A stretch of DNA of 64,000 bases from Vulgatibacter incomptus (GTDB lineage Bacteria; Myxococcota; Myxococcia; Myxococcales; Vulgatibacteraceae). The position numbers were made by a program, and so were the translations under genes. Below are positions 19,230-26,765 of this stretch, in pieces. Position 1 is the first letter of the stretch. The number at the start of each line of letters is the position of its first letter. The notes below the pieces were generated by a model that was not told where the DNA came from, searched no databases, and worked only from the letters and a program-made list of their open reading frames with translations. The stretch lies in assembly GCF_001263175.1 (NCBI RefSeq), contig NZ_CP012332.1:4174220-4238219 (forward strand). The letters are read 5' to 3'.

Positions 19230-19571
19230 TCAGGCGTAGGTGGTTTCCTCGTTGAGTCCAAGCCGCTCGCGCCACATGGCTTCGAGCGCCGCCAAGTCAT
19301 CCTCCGGCACCTCGCCGGGCCGATCGGGATGGGGCTCGAGCTCGTCGAGAATCTCGAAGGCGAAGGCATCGGCGCCGTCCCGAAGCCAATCGCCCTGCAG
19401 GGCCTTCAGCGGGTGGTTGCCCAGCACGAGCTGGAAGCGGTGTCGGTTCAGGTTTCCCTGCAGGTGCGGGCTCCAGCCGAGGAGCGTGCGGCCCGAGGGA
19501 AGGTGGCGGATGGCGTAGACGCCCATCCTCGGTCGAAAGCCTTTGTAGGCCCGGGTTTCGTTCGTCGGCAT
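19230..19571 (-). CDS. GIY-YIG-like small protein
   Basis: 113 residues. GVYAIRHLPSGRTLLGWS corresponds to the GIY...YIG core strand pair of GIY-YIG nuclease domains, and NLNRHRFQL with GDWLRDGADAFAFEILDEL are the continuing conserved elements of a small single-domain subfamily; the second signature is degenerate (LLGWS instead of YIG), so nuclease activity is uncertain. Start placed at ATG 19571 behind AGGGAGA. A well-formed promoter with a palindromic box lies just upstream. Neighbours are an unrelated hydrolase and an AbrB-type antitoxin gene, both on the same strand. Confidence 0.72.
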   Translation of the reverse strand: MPTNETRAYKGFRPRMGVYAIRHLPSGRTLLGWSPHLQGNLNRHRFQLVLGNHPLKALQGDWLRDGADAFAFEILDELEPHPDRPGEVPEDDLAALEAMWRERLGLNEETTYA

Positions 19572-19591
19572 CGCGCTTCTCCCTGCCATTA

Positions 19592-19621
19592 TTTCTACCC
19601 GGGTGTTTCGCCTCCTGTCAA
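19592..19621 (-). promoter_or_regulatory. Promoter with palindromic ACCCGGGT box before the GIY-YIG gene
   Basis: Minus-strand -35 TTGACA (complement of 19616-19621) and -10 TAGAAA (complement of 19592-19597), spacing 18. The perfect palindrome ACCCGGGT (19597-19604) sits inside the spacer against the -10 box, and a near-copy ACCCAGG lies upstream at 19627-19633, an arrangement expected for a repressor that blocks RNA polymerase. Confidence 0.5.
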
Positions 19622-19692
19622 TTTTGCCTGGGTAATATTGAGCGGGCGAAGTTCGGCTCCCGGATCGGGCCACCGCAGCTCCGCGATCGTCC

Positions 19693-19920
19693 TCATTTGG
19701 CGAGCTTGCTGAGGACATCGCGGTCCTCTCGCATCATTCGTTCCGCGGCATCCATCTGCTCGGCGAAATCCGGATCGAACGGCGTGAGCTCAATGCCGCG
19801 CGGCGTCTCGACCAGATAGAGATGGCCGCCTTGCTCGACTCGAAGTCGCTCAAGGACCTCGCGGGGGAGGATCACGCCGATCGAGTTGCCTACCGGTACG
19901 AGCGTGAGGTTCATAGGCAC
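19693..19920 (-). CDS. AbrB/MazE/SpoVT-family antitoxin-like protein, no toxin partner seen
   Basis: 75 residues. LVPVGNSIGVILPREVLERLRVEQGGHLYLVE is a complete swapped-hairpin AbrB/MazE DNA-binding domain; the C-terminal tail (DFAEQMDAAERMMREDRDVLSKL) is the helical part that normally wraps a toxin. Relatives are usually followed by a Doc/Fic-type toxin gene, but here only a 33-codon frame and then a promoter follow, so this looks like an orphan. Start is GTG 19920 with GAGG upstream; ATG 19914 would also work. Confidence 0.75.
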   Translation of the reverse strand: MPMNLTLVPVGNSIGVILPREVLERLRVEQGGHLYLVETPRGIELTPFDPDFAEQMDAAERMMREDRDVLSKLAK

Positions 19921-20091
19921 GTGATGACCTCGTGAGCGGGTGAGGAGTTGGTTCGAACGTACTATCTCTCGAACGGTGGAGGCACAATCGAGCGGCGCGG
20001 GCCGTCGCGGCGTCGTCCATTCGCCAATCCGTCCGATTGCCTTCCCTACTCGAGCCCAACGGACCGATCCGGTCGTCTCCAGCCGACGGAA

Positions 20092-20964
20092 TCATAGCCC
20101 TCGCGCCCACTCCGGCCGGAGCTTGAGCTCGCCCGACAGCGCGCGGTCGATCGTGGCGACGATTCGCTCCCGATCCGCCGGCAGCCTCCCAGCGAGCGGC
20201 AGGTAGTTCGACGCGTGGTTCGTGCGGAAGAGCGCGTCGGTGGGCCGCGCCTGCGACACCATCACCCGAAGCTCGCCGAGCATCTGCGCCACGGTCGGGA
20301 GCTCGAAGCGGTCGCTCGCCTCGAGCTTCGCGAGCGGCGTGCCGGGCACGACCGTCAGCGTGAGCATGGAAACGAAGGCCGGATCCATCTCGGTGATCAG
20401 CGCCGCCGATTGCTCCGCGTGCTCGCGGCTCCGCTCCAGGCCGCCGACCCCGAGGAGGAAGATCGCCGAGAGCGGGATGCCGGCAGCGCGGGCGCGGCGC
20501 CCGGCCTCTGCGTGTTCCGCGAACGTCGCGCCTTTGGCGATGCGCTTCGACGTCACGTCGTCGCCCGACTCCGGGCCGATGTAGAGCTGTGTGAGGCCCA
20601 GGTGTCGCAGCCGCTCGAGCTCCTCGACGCTCTTCTCGTTCAGGTTCATCGCCGTCGCGTACGCGCTCACCCGCCGAAGCCGCGGGAAGGCGTCGCGGCA
20701 CGCCGCGAGGATCGCCTCCCAGTGGTCGAGGTCCATCCCGAGCGCGTCTCCGTCCGCCACGAAGACCTTCTCCACCTCGCGGCCCAGCGCCGCTCCCGCC
20801 GCGCGCACGTCCAGCAGCGTCTCGTCCAGATCCCGCACCCGGTACTTCTTCTCGCGGTACATGTCGCAGTACGTGCAGTGGTTCCACGAGCAGCCGATCG
20901 TGGCCTGCAGGATGTACGCGTCGGCCTCGCTGGGGGGTCGGTAGATCTTCCCTTCGTAGCGCAT
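20092..20964 (-). CDS. Radical SAM protein
   Basis: 290 residues. The iron-sulfur cysteines lie in IGCSWNHCTYCDMY near residue 25 (four residues between the first two cysteines, one more than the textbook three; I believe this variant is common in this subfamily but cannot check). The SAM-binding segments follow: VFVADGDALG, RVSAYATAMNLNEKSVEELERL and LTQLYIGPESGDD, as in COG1032/Elp3-type radical SAM proteins. No extra substrate-binding or B12 domain is seen, and no precursor peptide or partner enzyme lies nearby, so its substrate is unknown. Confidence 0.85.
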   Translation of the reverse strand: MRYEGKIYRPPSEADAYILQATIGCSWNHCTYCDMYREKKYRVRDLDETLLDVRAAGAALGREVEKVFVADGDALGMDLDHWEAILAACRDAFPRLRRVSAYATAMNLNEKSVEELERLRHLGLTQLYIGPESGDDVTSKRIAKGATFAEHAEAGRRARAAGIPLSAIFLLGVGGLERSREHAEQSAALITEMDPAFVSMLTLTVVPGTPLAKLEASDRFELPTVAQMLGELRVMVSQARPTDALFRTNHASNYLPLAGRLPADRERIVATIDRALSGELKLRPEWARGL

Positions 20965-21119
20965 GGCCGGAACCTACCCGCGGCGTGCCTTGGCGGCGAG
21001 GGCGATCTCGATCCACGGAGTTGGCTCTTTCGCCACGGCGATGGGGCAGGGACCCGCAACCGCTACAGCTAGAGCGAGCTATTCAAACTGGTGGTGCTAC
21101 GCTCGCGGAAGGAGGGAAC

Positions 21120-21611
21120 ATGCCCCATGTCATCGAGATTCGCCGAGGCCCGACCGTCGAGTACCCGCGCATCTGCCCTTACTGCGAGTCCCGGCCGACA
21201 GGCACGTCGATCGAGCACGAGTATAAGTCGCTGAAGGAGTGGGGACCCTTCGGACCGATATACGAATCCTCGTACTTCCGGCTGCCGGCTTGCACCTCGT
21301 GCGTCCAGCTTCTCCGGCGCATGAAGATCTCGAGCTGGGTTCTCGGCGTGGGACCCTTCGCTGCGGTGATCGTCGCTGCGATCTGGGCCCCAAACCTCGA
21401 ATCTATCGCCTGGTGGTCGATGCTCGGGATCCCGCTCGGAATCGCCGTGTGGCTGTGGAGGGCAAGCCGCCGTCGGCGCTTCCGCGTCGGTAAGGTCTCC
21501 CAGGCGTTGTACTCCTACTGCTCCCACTCCGCCCGGTACGCCCGCGACTTCGCCGAGCTCAACGGCGGAACCAAGCCGCGGTGGCGCTGGCTCATTTTCC
21601 GTTGGCGATGA
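21120..21611 (+). CDS. Small membrane protein with zinc-ribbon-like cysteines
   Basis: 163 residues, unrecognised. Two paired cysteine motifs, CPYCES near residue 18 and CTSCV near residue 60, could form a zinc ribbon. Two adjacent hydrophobic segments follow (VLGVGPFAAVIVAAIWA and WWSMLGIPLGIAVWLW), then a basic stretch RASRRRRFRVG and a C-terminal basic tail. Start at ATG 21120 directly behind GGAGGGAAC, a strong ribosome site. Divergent from the radical SAM gene, 155 bases away. Confidence 0.72.
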   Translation: MPHVIEIRRGPTVEYPRICPYCESRPTGTSIEHEYKSLKEWGPFGPIYESSYFRLPACTSCVQLLRRMKISSWVLGVGPFAAVIVAAIWAPNLESIAWWSMLGIPLGIAVWLWRASRRRRFRVGKVSQALYSYCSHSARYARDFAELNGGTKPRWRWLIFRWR

Positions 21612-21726
21612 GAGCACCCTTCCGACGGATGTCTTCCAGGTTGCGATCCGGACCTCGCGACGGAGTTGTTGCCGGTGCGCCGGAACGCTCGCTCCCTTGC
21701 TCAGATAAGGGTTCTGGTCTCGAGCC

Positions 21727-22620
21727 TCAGGGTGCGCTGGAGCAATCCACCAGCTCCACGTCGTAGGTCACGGGATCCTTCGCGGGGCGGGTGACGGTGA
21801 TTCGGTATTTGTCGCCGGCCGAGACGCGCGGTGGCTGCCAGACGATCGCGTCCGGGATCCGGTAGCCGACGTCGGGGATCCAGGACTCGACGGGGATTTC
21901 GCTGCCGTCCTTGGCAAGGCGCATGGAGACCTGCGCCCCTTCGATCCCATCGGCGGCCTGGAACGACCAGGGAACTCGCCCGAAGCCCTCGAGCATCGCG
22001 ATCGGCGCGGGCCCGGCCGGCGGGAATGCGGTCCACGGGCGATCGGTCACGCCGGTTTCGTCGAAGACGCGGACGCAGGTCGCGTCGCCCGCGAAGCCGA
22101 GGCCGACCTTGCCGAGGAAGAAGCCGAGGAGCCAGCGGCGGTGCCCCACGCTGGAAACGCCGACGTCGGCCATCAACCCGTCGATCGCGGCGCCCGGCAT
22201 TCGCCAGCCGATGGCAAGGTTGCTCGAAGACGCCCCATCTGCTGCAGCCTTCGTCCAGCACGCCCAGCTCGGCGGCGGGTCGTGGGAGAGCGCCTGATTG
22301 GCGTGCATCAGCACGGCGCAGGCCTGCTGCTGTACCCGCTGGGGCTTGTCTTCGGTCACGGGAGGAAGGCCGGAGAGCTCGCGGAACATGTTGATGCGCC
22401 GGAGCGTGTCGTCGAGACCGGATTCGCTGAAGACGCCTGGATCGCACTTGTCGGACCCCGCGGTCCACGGGGCCTTGTCGTTCTCGACGTGGCCGTCGCG
22501 CCAAATGCGGCAGACCTCCGCGGCGGTGCGGCCGTCCGGCGCGCCCTCGACGGTGTCGCCTGATCCACAGGACGCAAGGGGAAGAGTCACCAAAAGGAGC
22601 AGAGCCAAGAGTGGTCGCAT
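21727..22620 (-). CDS. CAP/SCP-domain lipoprotein
   Basis: 297 residues. Lipoprotein signal with LPLASC at about residue 18. Residues 65-190 match the CAP (SCP/PR-1) superfamily: TLRRINMFRELSGLPPV, a central ACAVLMHANQALSHDPP and the characteristic VGHRRWLLGFFLGKVGLGF. The C-terminal ~90 residues form a separate beta-rich domain (VSMRLAKDGSEIPVESWIPD ...) like that seen behind CAP domains in secreted myxobacterial proteins. CAP domains bind sterols or lipids, or act as peptidases in some cases; no function can be chosen here. Single gene. Confidence 0.8.
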   Translation of the reverse strand: MRPLLALLLLVTLPLASCGSGDTVEGAPDGRTAAEVCRIWRDGHVENDKAPWTAGSDKCDPGVFSESGLDDTLRRINMFRELSGLPPVTEDKPQRVQQQACAVLMHANQALSHDPPPSWACWTKAAADGASSSNLAIGWRMPGAAIDGLMADVGVSSVGHRRWLLGFFLGKVGLGFAGDATCVRVFDETGVTDRPWTAFPPAGPAPIAMLEGFGRVPWSFQAADGIEGAQVSMRLAKDGSEIPVESWIPDVGYRIPDAIVWQPPRVSAGDKYRITVTRPAKDPVTYDVELVDCSSAP

Positions 22621-22744
22621 CCCTACAGATTACCGAAGGAGGCTCGGCTGCTGCAAAGCGCGGGCGCGCGGGCGGACTCGTTTCGGAAATCCCGCTCGCG
22701 GAGGCTCCTTGATCGCGCGACGACGGCGCGCCACGATCGACTGG

Positions 22745-23275
22745 ATGGCGACCATCCGGGTGCGAAAGATGACGGCAGCGGACCTGCCGGCCGTGAGCGC
22801 GATGGCGGGGAAGCTCGTTCGGCTTCACCACGAGTTCGACCGGCGACGGTTCATGGACCCGGCCGATTGCGAGCCCGGCTATGGCACCTGGCTCGCCTCG
22901 CAGCTCGATGTCGACGCTTCGATCCTCCTCGTGGCGGAGGACGACCTGGGTGTCGTGGGGTACGTCTACGCGAGCCTGGAGCCGCGGAGCTACGACAAGC
23001 TGCTCGACGCCTGCGCGAACGTACACGACATCTACGTGGACGAGCGCTCCCGCCGGGGAGGGGTGGCGGAGGTGTTGCTGCGCGAGGCGCTTCGGGAGGC
23101 GGCTTCGCGGGGCGCGCCCCGAGCGGTCCTCCTCGCGGCGGTCCCGAACGAGAAGGCGCAGCGGCTCTTCGCGCGGATCGGGTTTCGGCCGACGATGTTC
23201 GAGATGACCTGTGAGCTCGAGGACGGCGATGGGGATGGCGAACATTATGTTCGGCTCGAGAGCGAGGAGCGCTGA
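22745..23275 (+). CDS. GNAT-family N-acetyltransferase
   Basis: 176 residues. Complete GNAT fold: beta1-alpha1 RVRKMTAADLPAVSAM, beta4 NVHDIYVDERSRRGGVAEVLL containing the acetyl-CoA pyrophosphate loop R-R-G-G-V-A, and the C-terminal NEKAQRLFARIGFRPT motif. The acceptor substrate is unknown. The ATG at 22745 lacks a good ribosome site, but upstream codons do not extend the family match. Single gene between a CAP lipoprotein and the AbiE pair. Confidence 0.82.
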   Translation: MATIRVRKMTAADLPAVSAMAGKLVRLHHEFDRRRFMDPADCEPGYGTWLASQLDVDASILLVAEDDLGVVGYVYASLEPRSYDKLLDACANVHDIYVDERSRRGGVAEVLLREALREAASRGAPRAVLLAAVPNEKAQRLFARIGFRPTMFEMTCELEDGDGDGEHYVRLESEER

Positions 23276-23575
23276 CGAAAGTACTGTTTCGTGCAGGCAA
23301 CGGTTGGCAGATCCCGTGGCTTCGGGAGCACCTTATTCAACGTGCTCGCCGTCCACGGCACTGCTGACGTCGTCGCGCGCGCAGGCCATGCGACGGCAGC
23401 GGCGAAGCTCGTAAAAACATCGCCCGGGAGCGGGTGTTGAACCGCCAGGTCACCGCCATCGGCTGCTCCGACTCGTGGCTCACGTAGGTCCCCGGGCCGC
23501 GGAACCAGAACGCCCGATCGTCTTCCGAACGCTCACGCAGAATCCCAATGCGGTCATGCCAACATGCAGGAGGAT
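23276..23575. other. Non-coding stretch between GNAT and abiEii
   Basis: 300 bases without a supported gene. The minus strand keeps an open frame across part of it (including FWFRGPGTYVSHESEQPM near 23430-23500) that lacks a start with a ribosome site and any recognised family; it may be a relic of a gene once downstream of the AbiE pair. Confidence 0.4.
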
Positions 23576-24508
23576 TCAGCCGTGCTTTGGATTGGAGCCG
23601 GGAGCTGGCGACGTGGCCGTCCAGGCCCAGGCGTTCGGATCCCACACTTCGTCGCCTGGTCCGGCGAGCATCGGATCCAGGAACGAGCGGGATGCGTCGA
23701 ACGCTTCCCCGAGCGTCGCCCAGGGGAGGTGGTCTTCTTTGGCAATTGTCGCGTAGGGCGCGGCCCAAGCTTCCGGCGGCTCAGGCAGGCGTCCGGGGAC
23801 GTCGTGCGTGCCGCGGAAGCTGAAGGTCTGCTCGATCGCCGCCCGCAGGCGACCGGCGGCGATCGAGCCGGCCGTCGCGATGAGGGCGAGGTCGGGCAGA
23901 TCCTTGACCCGCGAGTTGGGGCGCTTTCTCGGCATGGTGTACGCGTGGAGCTTCTCGGCGATGTGGGTCTCTACCGGGTAGACGCGGAACGTCGATGGCG
24001 AGGCGCCAGCAAAGCCGAGTGTGTTCTCGGCCTCAATGGACTGCGGTTCACCCAGGATCGGATCGCCAAAGGCCACATCGACGCCGAAGGGACGTCCATA
24101 GATCTTGCCCGCGAGGCTGCACTCGGCGCGGAAACGCAGGCCGTCGTACGACATCCCGTCGTTCTGGATGTCCGGGTGTCGATGATCGGCACGAACGGTG
24201 AAGACCATGAAGTCCCCGAGGTCTCGCCCGGCGGCTGCTCGGAGCCGGTCGAGGATGTTATCGGGCGAGCCCATCACGCGAAGGTCGACGTCCTTGGTGG
24301 TTCGGGCCCGTTCGAGTCGCAGCTCGACGGCGAGGCCGCCCTTGAGCATTACGGCGTCGTCGAGCTCCTGCGTGACGCGCGCGAGGAAGCGGTCGAACAC
24401 AAGGAGCTGCCGCCGCCGGGCGAAGTCGGTGCCGGAGGCGGACGCCAAGCGAAGGTGCTGTTCCAGCGCCTGCTTGAAAGCGGCCGCGGTTCGGTACTCG
24501 CGGGTCAT
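23576..24508 (-). CDS. AbiEii/AbiGii-family nucleotidyltransferase toxin
   Basis: 310 residues. Toxin of a type IV toxin-antitoxin pair; characterised homologues (AbiEii, MenT) are nucleotidyltransferases that block growth, MenT by modifying tRNA, and AbiE acts against phages by abortive infection. Visible motifs: VMLKGGLAVELRL (the GG-S/L motif I region), TKDVDLRV (metal-binding D-x-D), HIAEKLHAYTMP and RVKDLPDLALIA (the conserved K-D-x-x-D motif IV). The gene overlaps the antitoxin by 4 bases (ATGA). The C-terminal region is extended by about 30 residues that look unrelated to the family core. Whether active cannot be told, but the key residues are present. Confidence 0.88.
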   Translation of the reverse strand: MTREYRTAAAFKQALEQHLRLASASGTDFARRRQLLVFDRFLARVTQELDDAVMLKGGLAVELRLERARTTKDVDLRVMGSPDNILDRLRAAAGRDLGDFMVFTVRADHRHPDIQNDGMSYDGLRFRAECSLAGKIYGRPFGVDVAFGDPILGEPQSIEAENTLGFAGASPSTFRVYPVETHIAEKLHAYTMPRKRPNSRVKDLPDLALIATAGSIAAGRLRAAIEQTFSFRGTHDVPGRLPEPPEAWAAPYATIAKEDHLPWATLGEAFDASRSFLDPMLAGPGDEVWDPNAWAWTATSPAPGSNPKHG

Positions 24509-25089
24509 GGTTCGAGCCCTCCAAAGGGGTCCAGCGCCTCGTCCACGGCAGACAGCTCCTCACGCGCGACGAGGCCTCGGTCGATCGCATCGAGGGCGGC
24601 GCCACGCAGGAGCTCCGGCGGCAGGTGCTCGGCCACGCAGTCTTCGAGCGACCGCAGCGGAGCGGTCGCCGGCACGGGGCCGAACCATCGCCTTTCCCTC
24701 TCTGCTACGTCGCCGTAGTGCAGGACGACGCCGGTGGGCACCCGCAGCCGCCGGTTGCGCCACGCCTTTGGGAGCGTGAGGTGGACCTGCGCAGGCAAAA
24801 CATCCGACAGGTCGTGGAGGGCCAGCGCGGTCTGGTGGGAAAAGACGCCCTCCCGCTCCGACCACAGCCAGACCACAGTCAGGTCCTCGTGGTCACCCGC
24901 GGGGAAGTACACGAGGCGGTAGATTCCGCGGCGGACTCGTCGTATCCGCCGGGCGCCGAGATGGTGGGCGAGGAGCTGCGGCGAGTAGCCGGCCTCGGCC
25001 GCCTGCTGCGCGGTGAAGAGCCCGTCCTGGGCCGCCGCGGTCTCGTAGAGACGGTCCCAGTCGGGCGATCGGGTGGTCGGCCCGCTCAT
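24505..25089 (-). CDS. AbiEi-family antitoxin / transcriptional autoregulator
   Basis: 194 residues. An N-terminal winged helix (DGLFTAQQAAEAGYSPQLLAHHLG, then RRIRRVRRGIYRLVYFP) is followed by the AbiEi antitoxin domain with VFSHQTALALHDLSDVLP, VHLTLPKAWRNRRLRVP and GVVLHYGD, the classic AbiEi sequence series. In studied systems AbiEi binds inverted repeats in its own promoter and neutralises the toxin without direct binding (type IV). Consistent with this, repeated GCACGAA boxes lie immediately upstream. Translation may be leaderless, since the -10 box ends 6 bases before the ATG at 25089. Confidence 0.88.
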   Translation of the reverse strand: MSGPTTRSPDWDRLYETAAAQDGLFTAQQAAEAGYSPQLLAHHLGARRIRRVRRGIYRLVYFPAGDHEDLTVVWLWSEREGVFSHQTALALHDLSDVLPAQVHLTLPKAWRNRRLRVPTGVVLHYGDVAERERRWFGPVPATAPLRSLEDCVAEHLPPELLRGAALDAIDRGLVAREELSAVDEALDPFGGLEP

Positions 25090-25177
25090 GCACGAAGATT
25101 AAGCTCTGCTTTAGTTTCGTGCAAGCGTGGTCCTGTCGGCGGATGCGCGAAGCTTCAGCAAAACTTTAGTTTCGTGC
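25090..25177. repeat. Three operator-like GCACGAA boxes upstream of abiEi
   Basis: Two identical 14-base boxes (CTTTAGTTTCGTGC at 25109-25122 and 25164-25177, 55 bases apart start to start) and one inverted, less exact copy (GCACGAAGATTAA, 25090-25102) touching the start codon. Box one overlaps the -35 element and the inverted box overlaps the -10 region. This is where an AbiEi autorepressor would be expected to bind. Confidence 0.6.
25096..25124 (-). promoter_or_regulatory. Predicted abiE promoter
   Basis: Minus-strand -35 TTGCAC (complement of 25119-25124) and -10 TAATCT (complement of 25096-25101), spacing 17. The -10 box ends six bases before the AbiEi ATG, so the transcript probably begins at or next to the start codon. 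The -35 box is part of a repeated GCACGAAACTAAAG motif. Confidence 0.55.
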
Positions 25178-25225
25178 TTGCCACATCTGACCGACGTGGC
25201 CCGCGAGCGTGGTTCGTTGTCGGCC

Positions 25226-25879
25226 TCACCCTGCCTTGCGGAAGGTCAGGTTGAATCGGTGGGGGCCGAGGAGCGGGTGCACTCCGTCCTGCATGGGCAT
25301 CACGCCGTGAAACACCAGGCGCGAAGGCCCTCCCCAGACGACGACGTCGCCGTGCGCCAGGCGCACCCGGGCGGGACGGTCGGAGCGAGACTCGCCGCCG
25401 AAGAGGAAGACGGCCGCGAGCCCGAGGGACACCGAGACGATCGGCTGCGAGAAGTCCCGCTCGTTCTTGTCCTGGTGCAACGTCATCCTCGCCCCGGGGT
25501 CGTAGCGGTTGATCAGGCACGCGTCTGGCGCGAACCCCTGAAAGCCCGCGGCCGCAGCGGCGCTCTCGGCGGGCGTGCGGAAGGAATCCGGCATGGGAGG
25601 CCAGGGGCGCCCTGACCCGGGATCCTCTCGGCTGTAGCGATACCCGCTGCGATCGCTCACCCACCCGAGCGCGCCGCAGTTGCTCATCGCGACCGACATG
25701 CGGAAACCGCCGGGCGTGATCATGTGACGGAAGGGGGCGATCGCGACCGTCTTTCGCAGGTCGCCCACGATGTCGGCGAGGCTCGGACCGGCGAAGCCGC
25801 GGAGCAGGACCGCGCCCGGGCCCAGGTGCTCGGTCCGAGGCAAGCCGGAGCTCCCCGGTGCTCGATCGAAGAGATCCAT
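25226..25879 (-). CDS. alkB: AlkB-type 2OG-Fe(II) DNA demethylase
   Basis: 217 residues. Oxidative repair enzyme that removes methyl groups from 1-methyladenine and 3-methylcytosine in DNA using Fe(II) and 2-oxoglutarate. Diagnostic elements: CLINRYDPGARMTLHQDKNERDF with the iron-binding H-x-D, SVSLGLAAVFLFGG, HGDVVVWGGPSRLVFHGV with the distal His, and the C-terminal RFNLTFR arginine pair that binds 2-oxoglutarate and selects AlkB function. Its ATG overlaps the stop of the upstream 2OG oxygenase gene (TAATG), so the two are translated as a unit. Confidence 0.92.
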   Translation of the reverse strand: MDLFDRAPGSSGLPRTEHLGPGAVLLRGFAGPSLADIVGDLRKTVAIAPFRHMITPGGFRMSVAMSNCGALGWVSDRSGYRYSREDPGSGRPWPPMPDSFRTPAESAAAAAGFQGFAPDACLINRYDPGARMTLHQDKNERDFSQPIVSVSLGLAAVFLFGGESRSDRPARVRLAHGDVVVWGGPSRLVFHGVMPMQDGVHPLLGPHRFNLTFRKAG

Positions 25880-26592
25880 TAGGCGGCGTCGTGAAAGATG
25901 ATCCCGAGGGTGTGCCGCCGGCCGGCTCGTACCCGGCTCACGCCGTGCCGCATCTGCACCCGGTAGAAGCCTCGCGTGCCCTCCACCGGGCGGTAGTGAA
26001 CTGCGAAGATCACCGCGTCGCCCTGGGAGAGCGGCACGACCTCGGGGCGCGACTGCATCCTCGGGCGCTGCTCCGTGAGCACGAACTCGCCTCCGTCGAA
26101 GTCGCGACCCGGCGCGGAGAGGAGGATCGTGAGCTGGAGCGGGAAGACGTGCGCCCCATAGAGATCCTGGTGAAGGCAGTTGTAATCGCCGGCCTCGTAG
26201 CGCAGCAGGAGCGGCGTCGGCCTGGTCTGGCCGGCGTCGTGGCAGCGCGCGAGGAAGGCCGCGTGGTCGGGGGGATAGCGGACGTCGACGCCCATCGTCT
26301 CGTTCCAACGATTCGCGATGGGGGCGAGGTGCGGATAGATGGCGGTGCGGAGCTCTTGGATGGGCTCCGGCAGGGGATAGCGGAAGTACTTGTACTCCCC
26401 GCTCCCGAAGCCGTGGCGGGCCATCACCACGGTCTTGCGGAAGCAGTCGTCGCGCGGATAGAGGCCCGCGAGCGCTTCGCACTGGGCGGACCCGAGCAGC
26501 CCTTCGATCCGGGCCGAGCCGCTTCGGTCGAGCTCCTCTGCGACGTCGTTCCAGCGGACGTTCTCGATCGTCTGGGTGGGGATCGTCTTCAT
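25879..26592 (-). CDS. 2OG-Fe(II) oxygenase (prolyl-4-hydroxylase-like fold)
   Basis: 237 residues. Double-stranded beta-helix dioxygenase: YNCLHQDLYG supplies the iron H-x-D pair, RHGVSRVRAGRRHTLGIIFHD the distal His and the 2-oxoglutarate-binding Arg, and FPLQLTILLSAPGRDFDGGEFVL the core strands. Similar proteins are found next to alkB or ada in many bacteria, but their substrate is not established to my knowledge. Start at ATG 26592, with no clear ribosome site; a longer frame upstream lacks family similarity. Translationally coupled to alkB, suggesting a shared alkylation-stress role. Confidence 0.85.
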   Translation of the reverse strand: MKTIPTQTIENVRWNDVAEELDRSGSARIEGLLGSAQCEALAGLYPRDDCFRKTVVMARHGFGSGEYKYFRYPLPEPIQELRTAIYPHLAPIANRWNETMGVDVRYPPDHAAFLARCHDAGQTRPTPLLLRYEAGDYNCLHQDLYGAHVFPLQLTILLSAPGRDFDGGEFVLTEQRPRMQSRPEVVPLSQGDAVIFAVHYRPVEGTRGFYRVQMRHGVSRVRAGRRHTLGIIFHDAA

Positions 26593-26765
26593 GTGCTGAA
26601 TGCTAAGGCCGGCGGGATGGCGGTGCGCTCCGAATCTTGCTCTAGAATTCGAGGGCGTCCACGCAAAGCCGCGGCCGCGACGGCGGCCACGGAAACCCCT
26701 CGGCGGCGCCAACATCCAAGAGGCCGCCGCTCGACGGGCGAGCCAGGCGACGAGGAGGAGACGCG

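Noticed and set aside
19595-19696. 33-codon frame overlapping the antitoxin stop by ATGA, considered as a toxin
   Set aside because: Too short, contains no Doc, RelE or MazF feature, and covers the promoter of the next gene.
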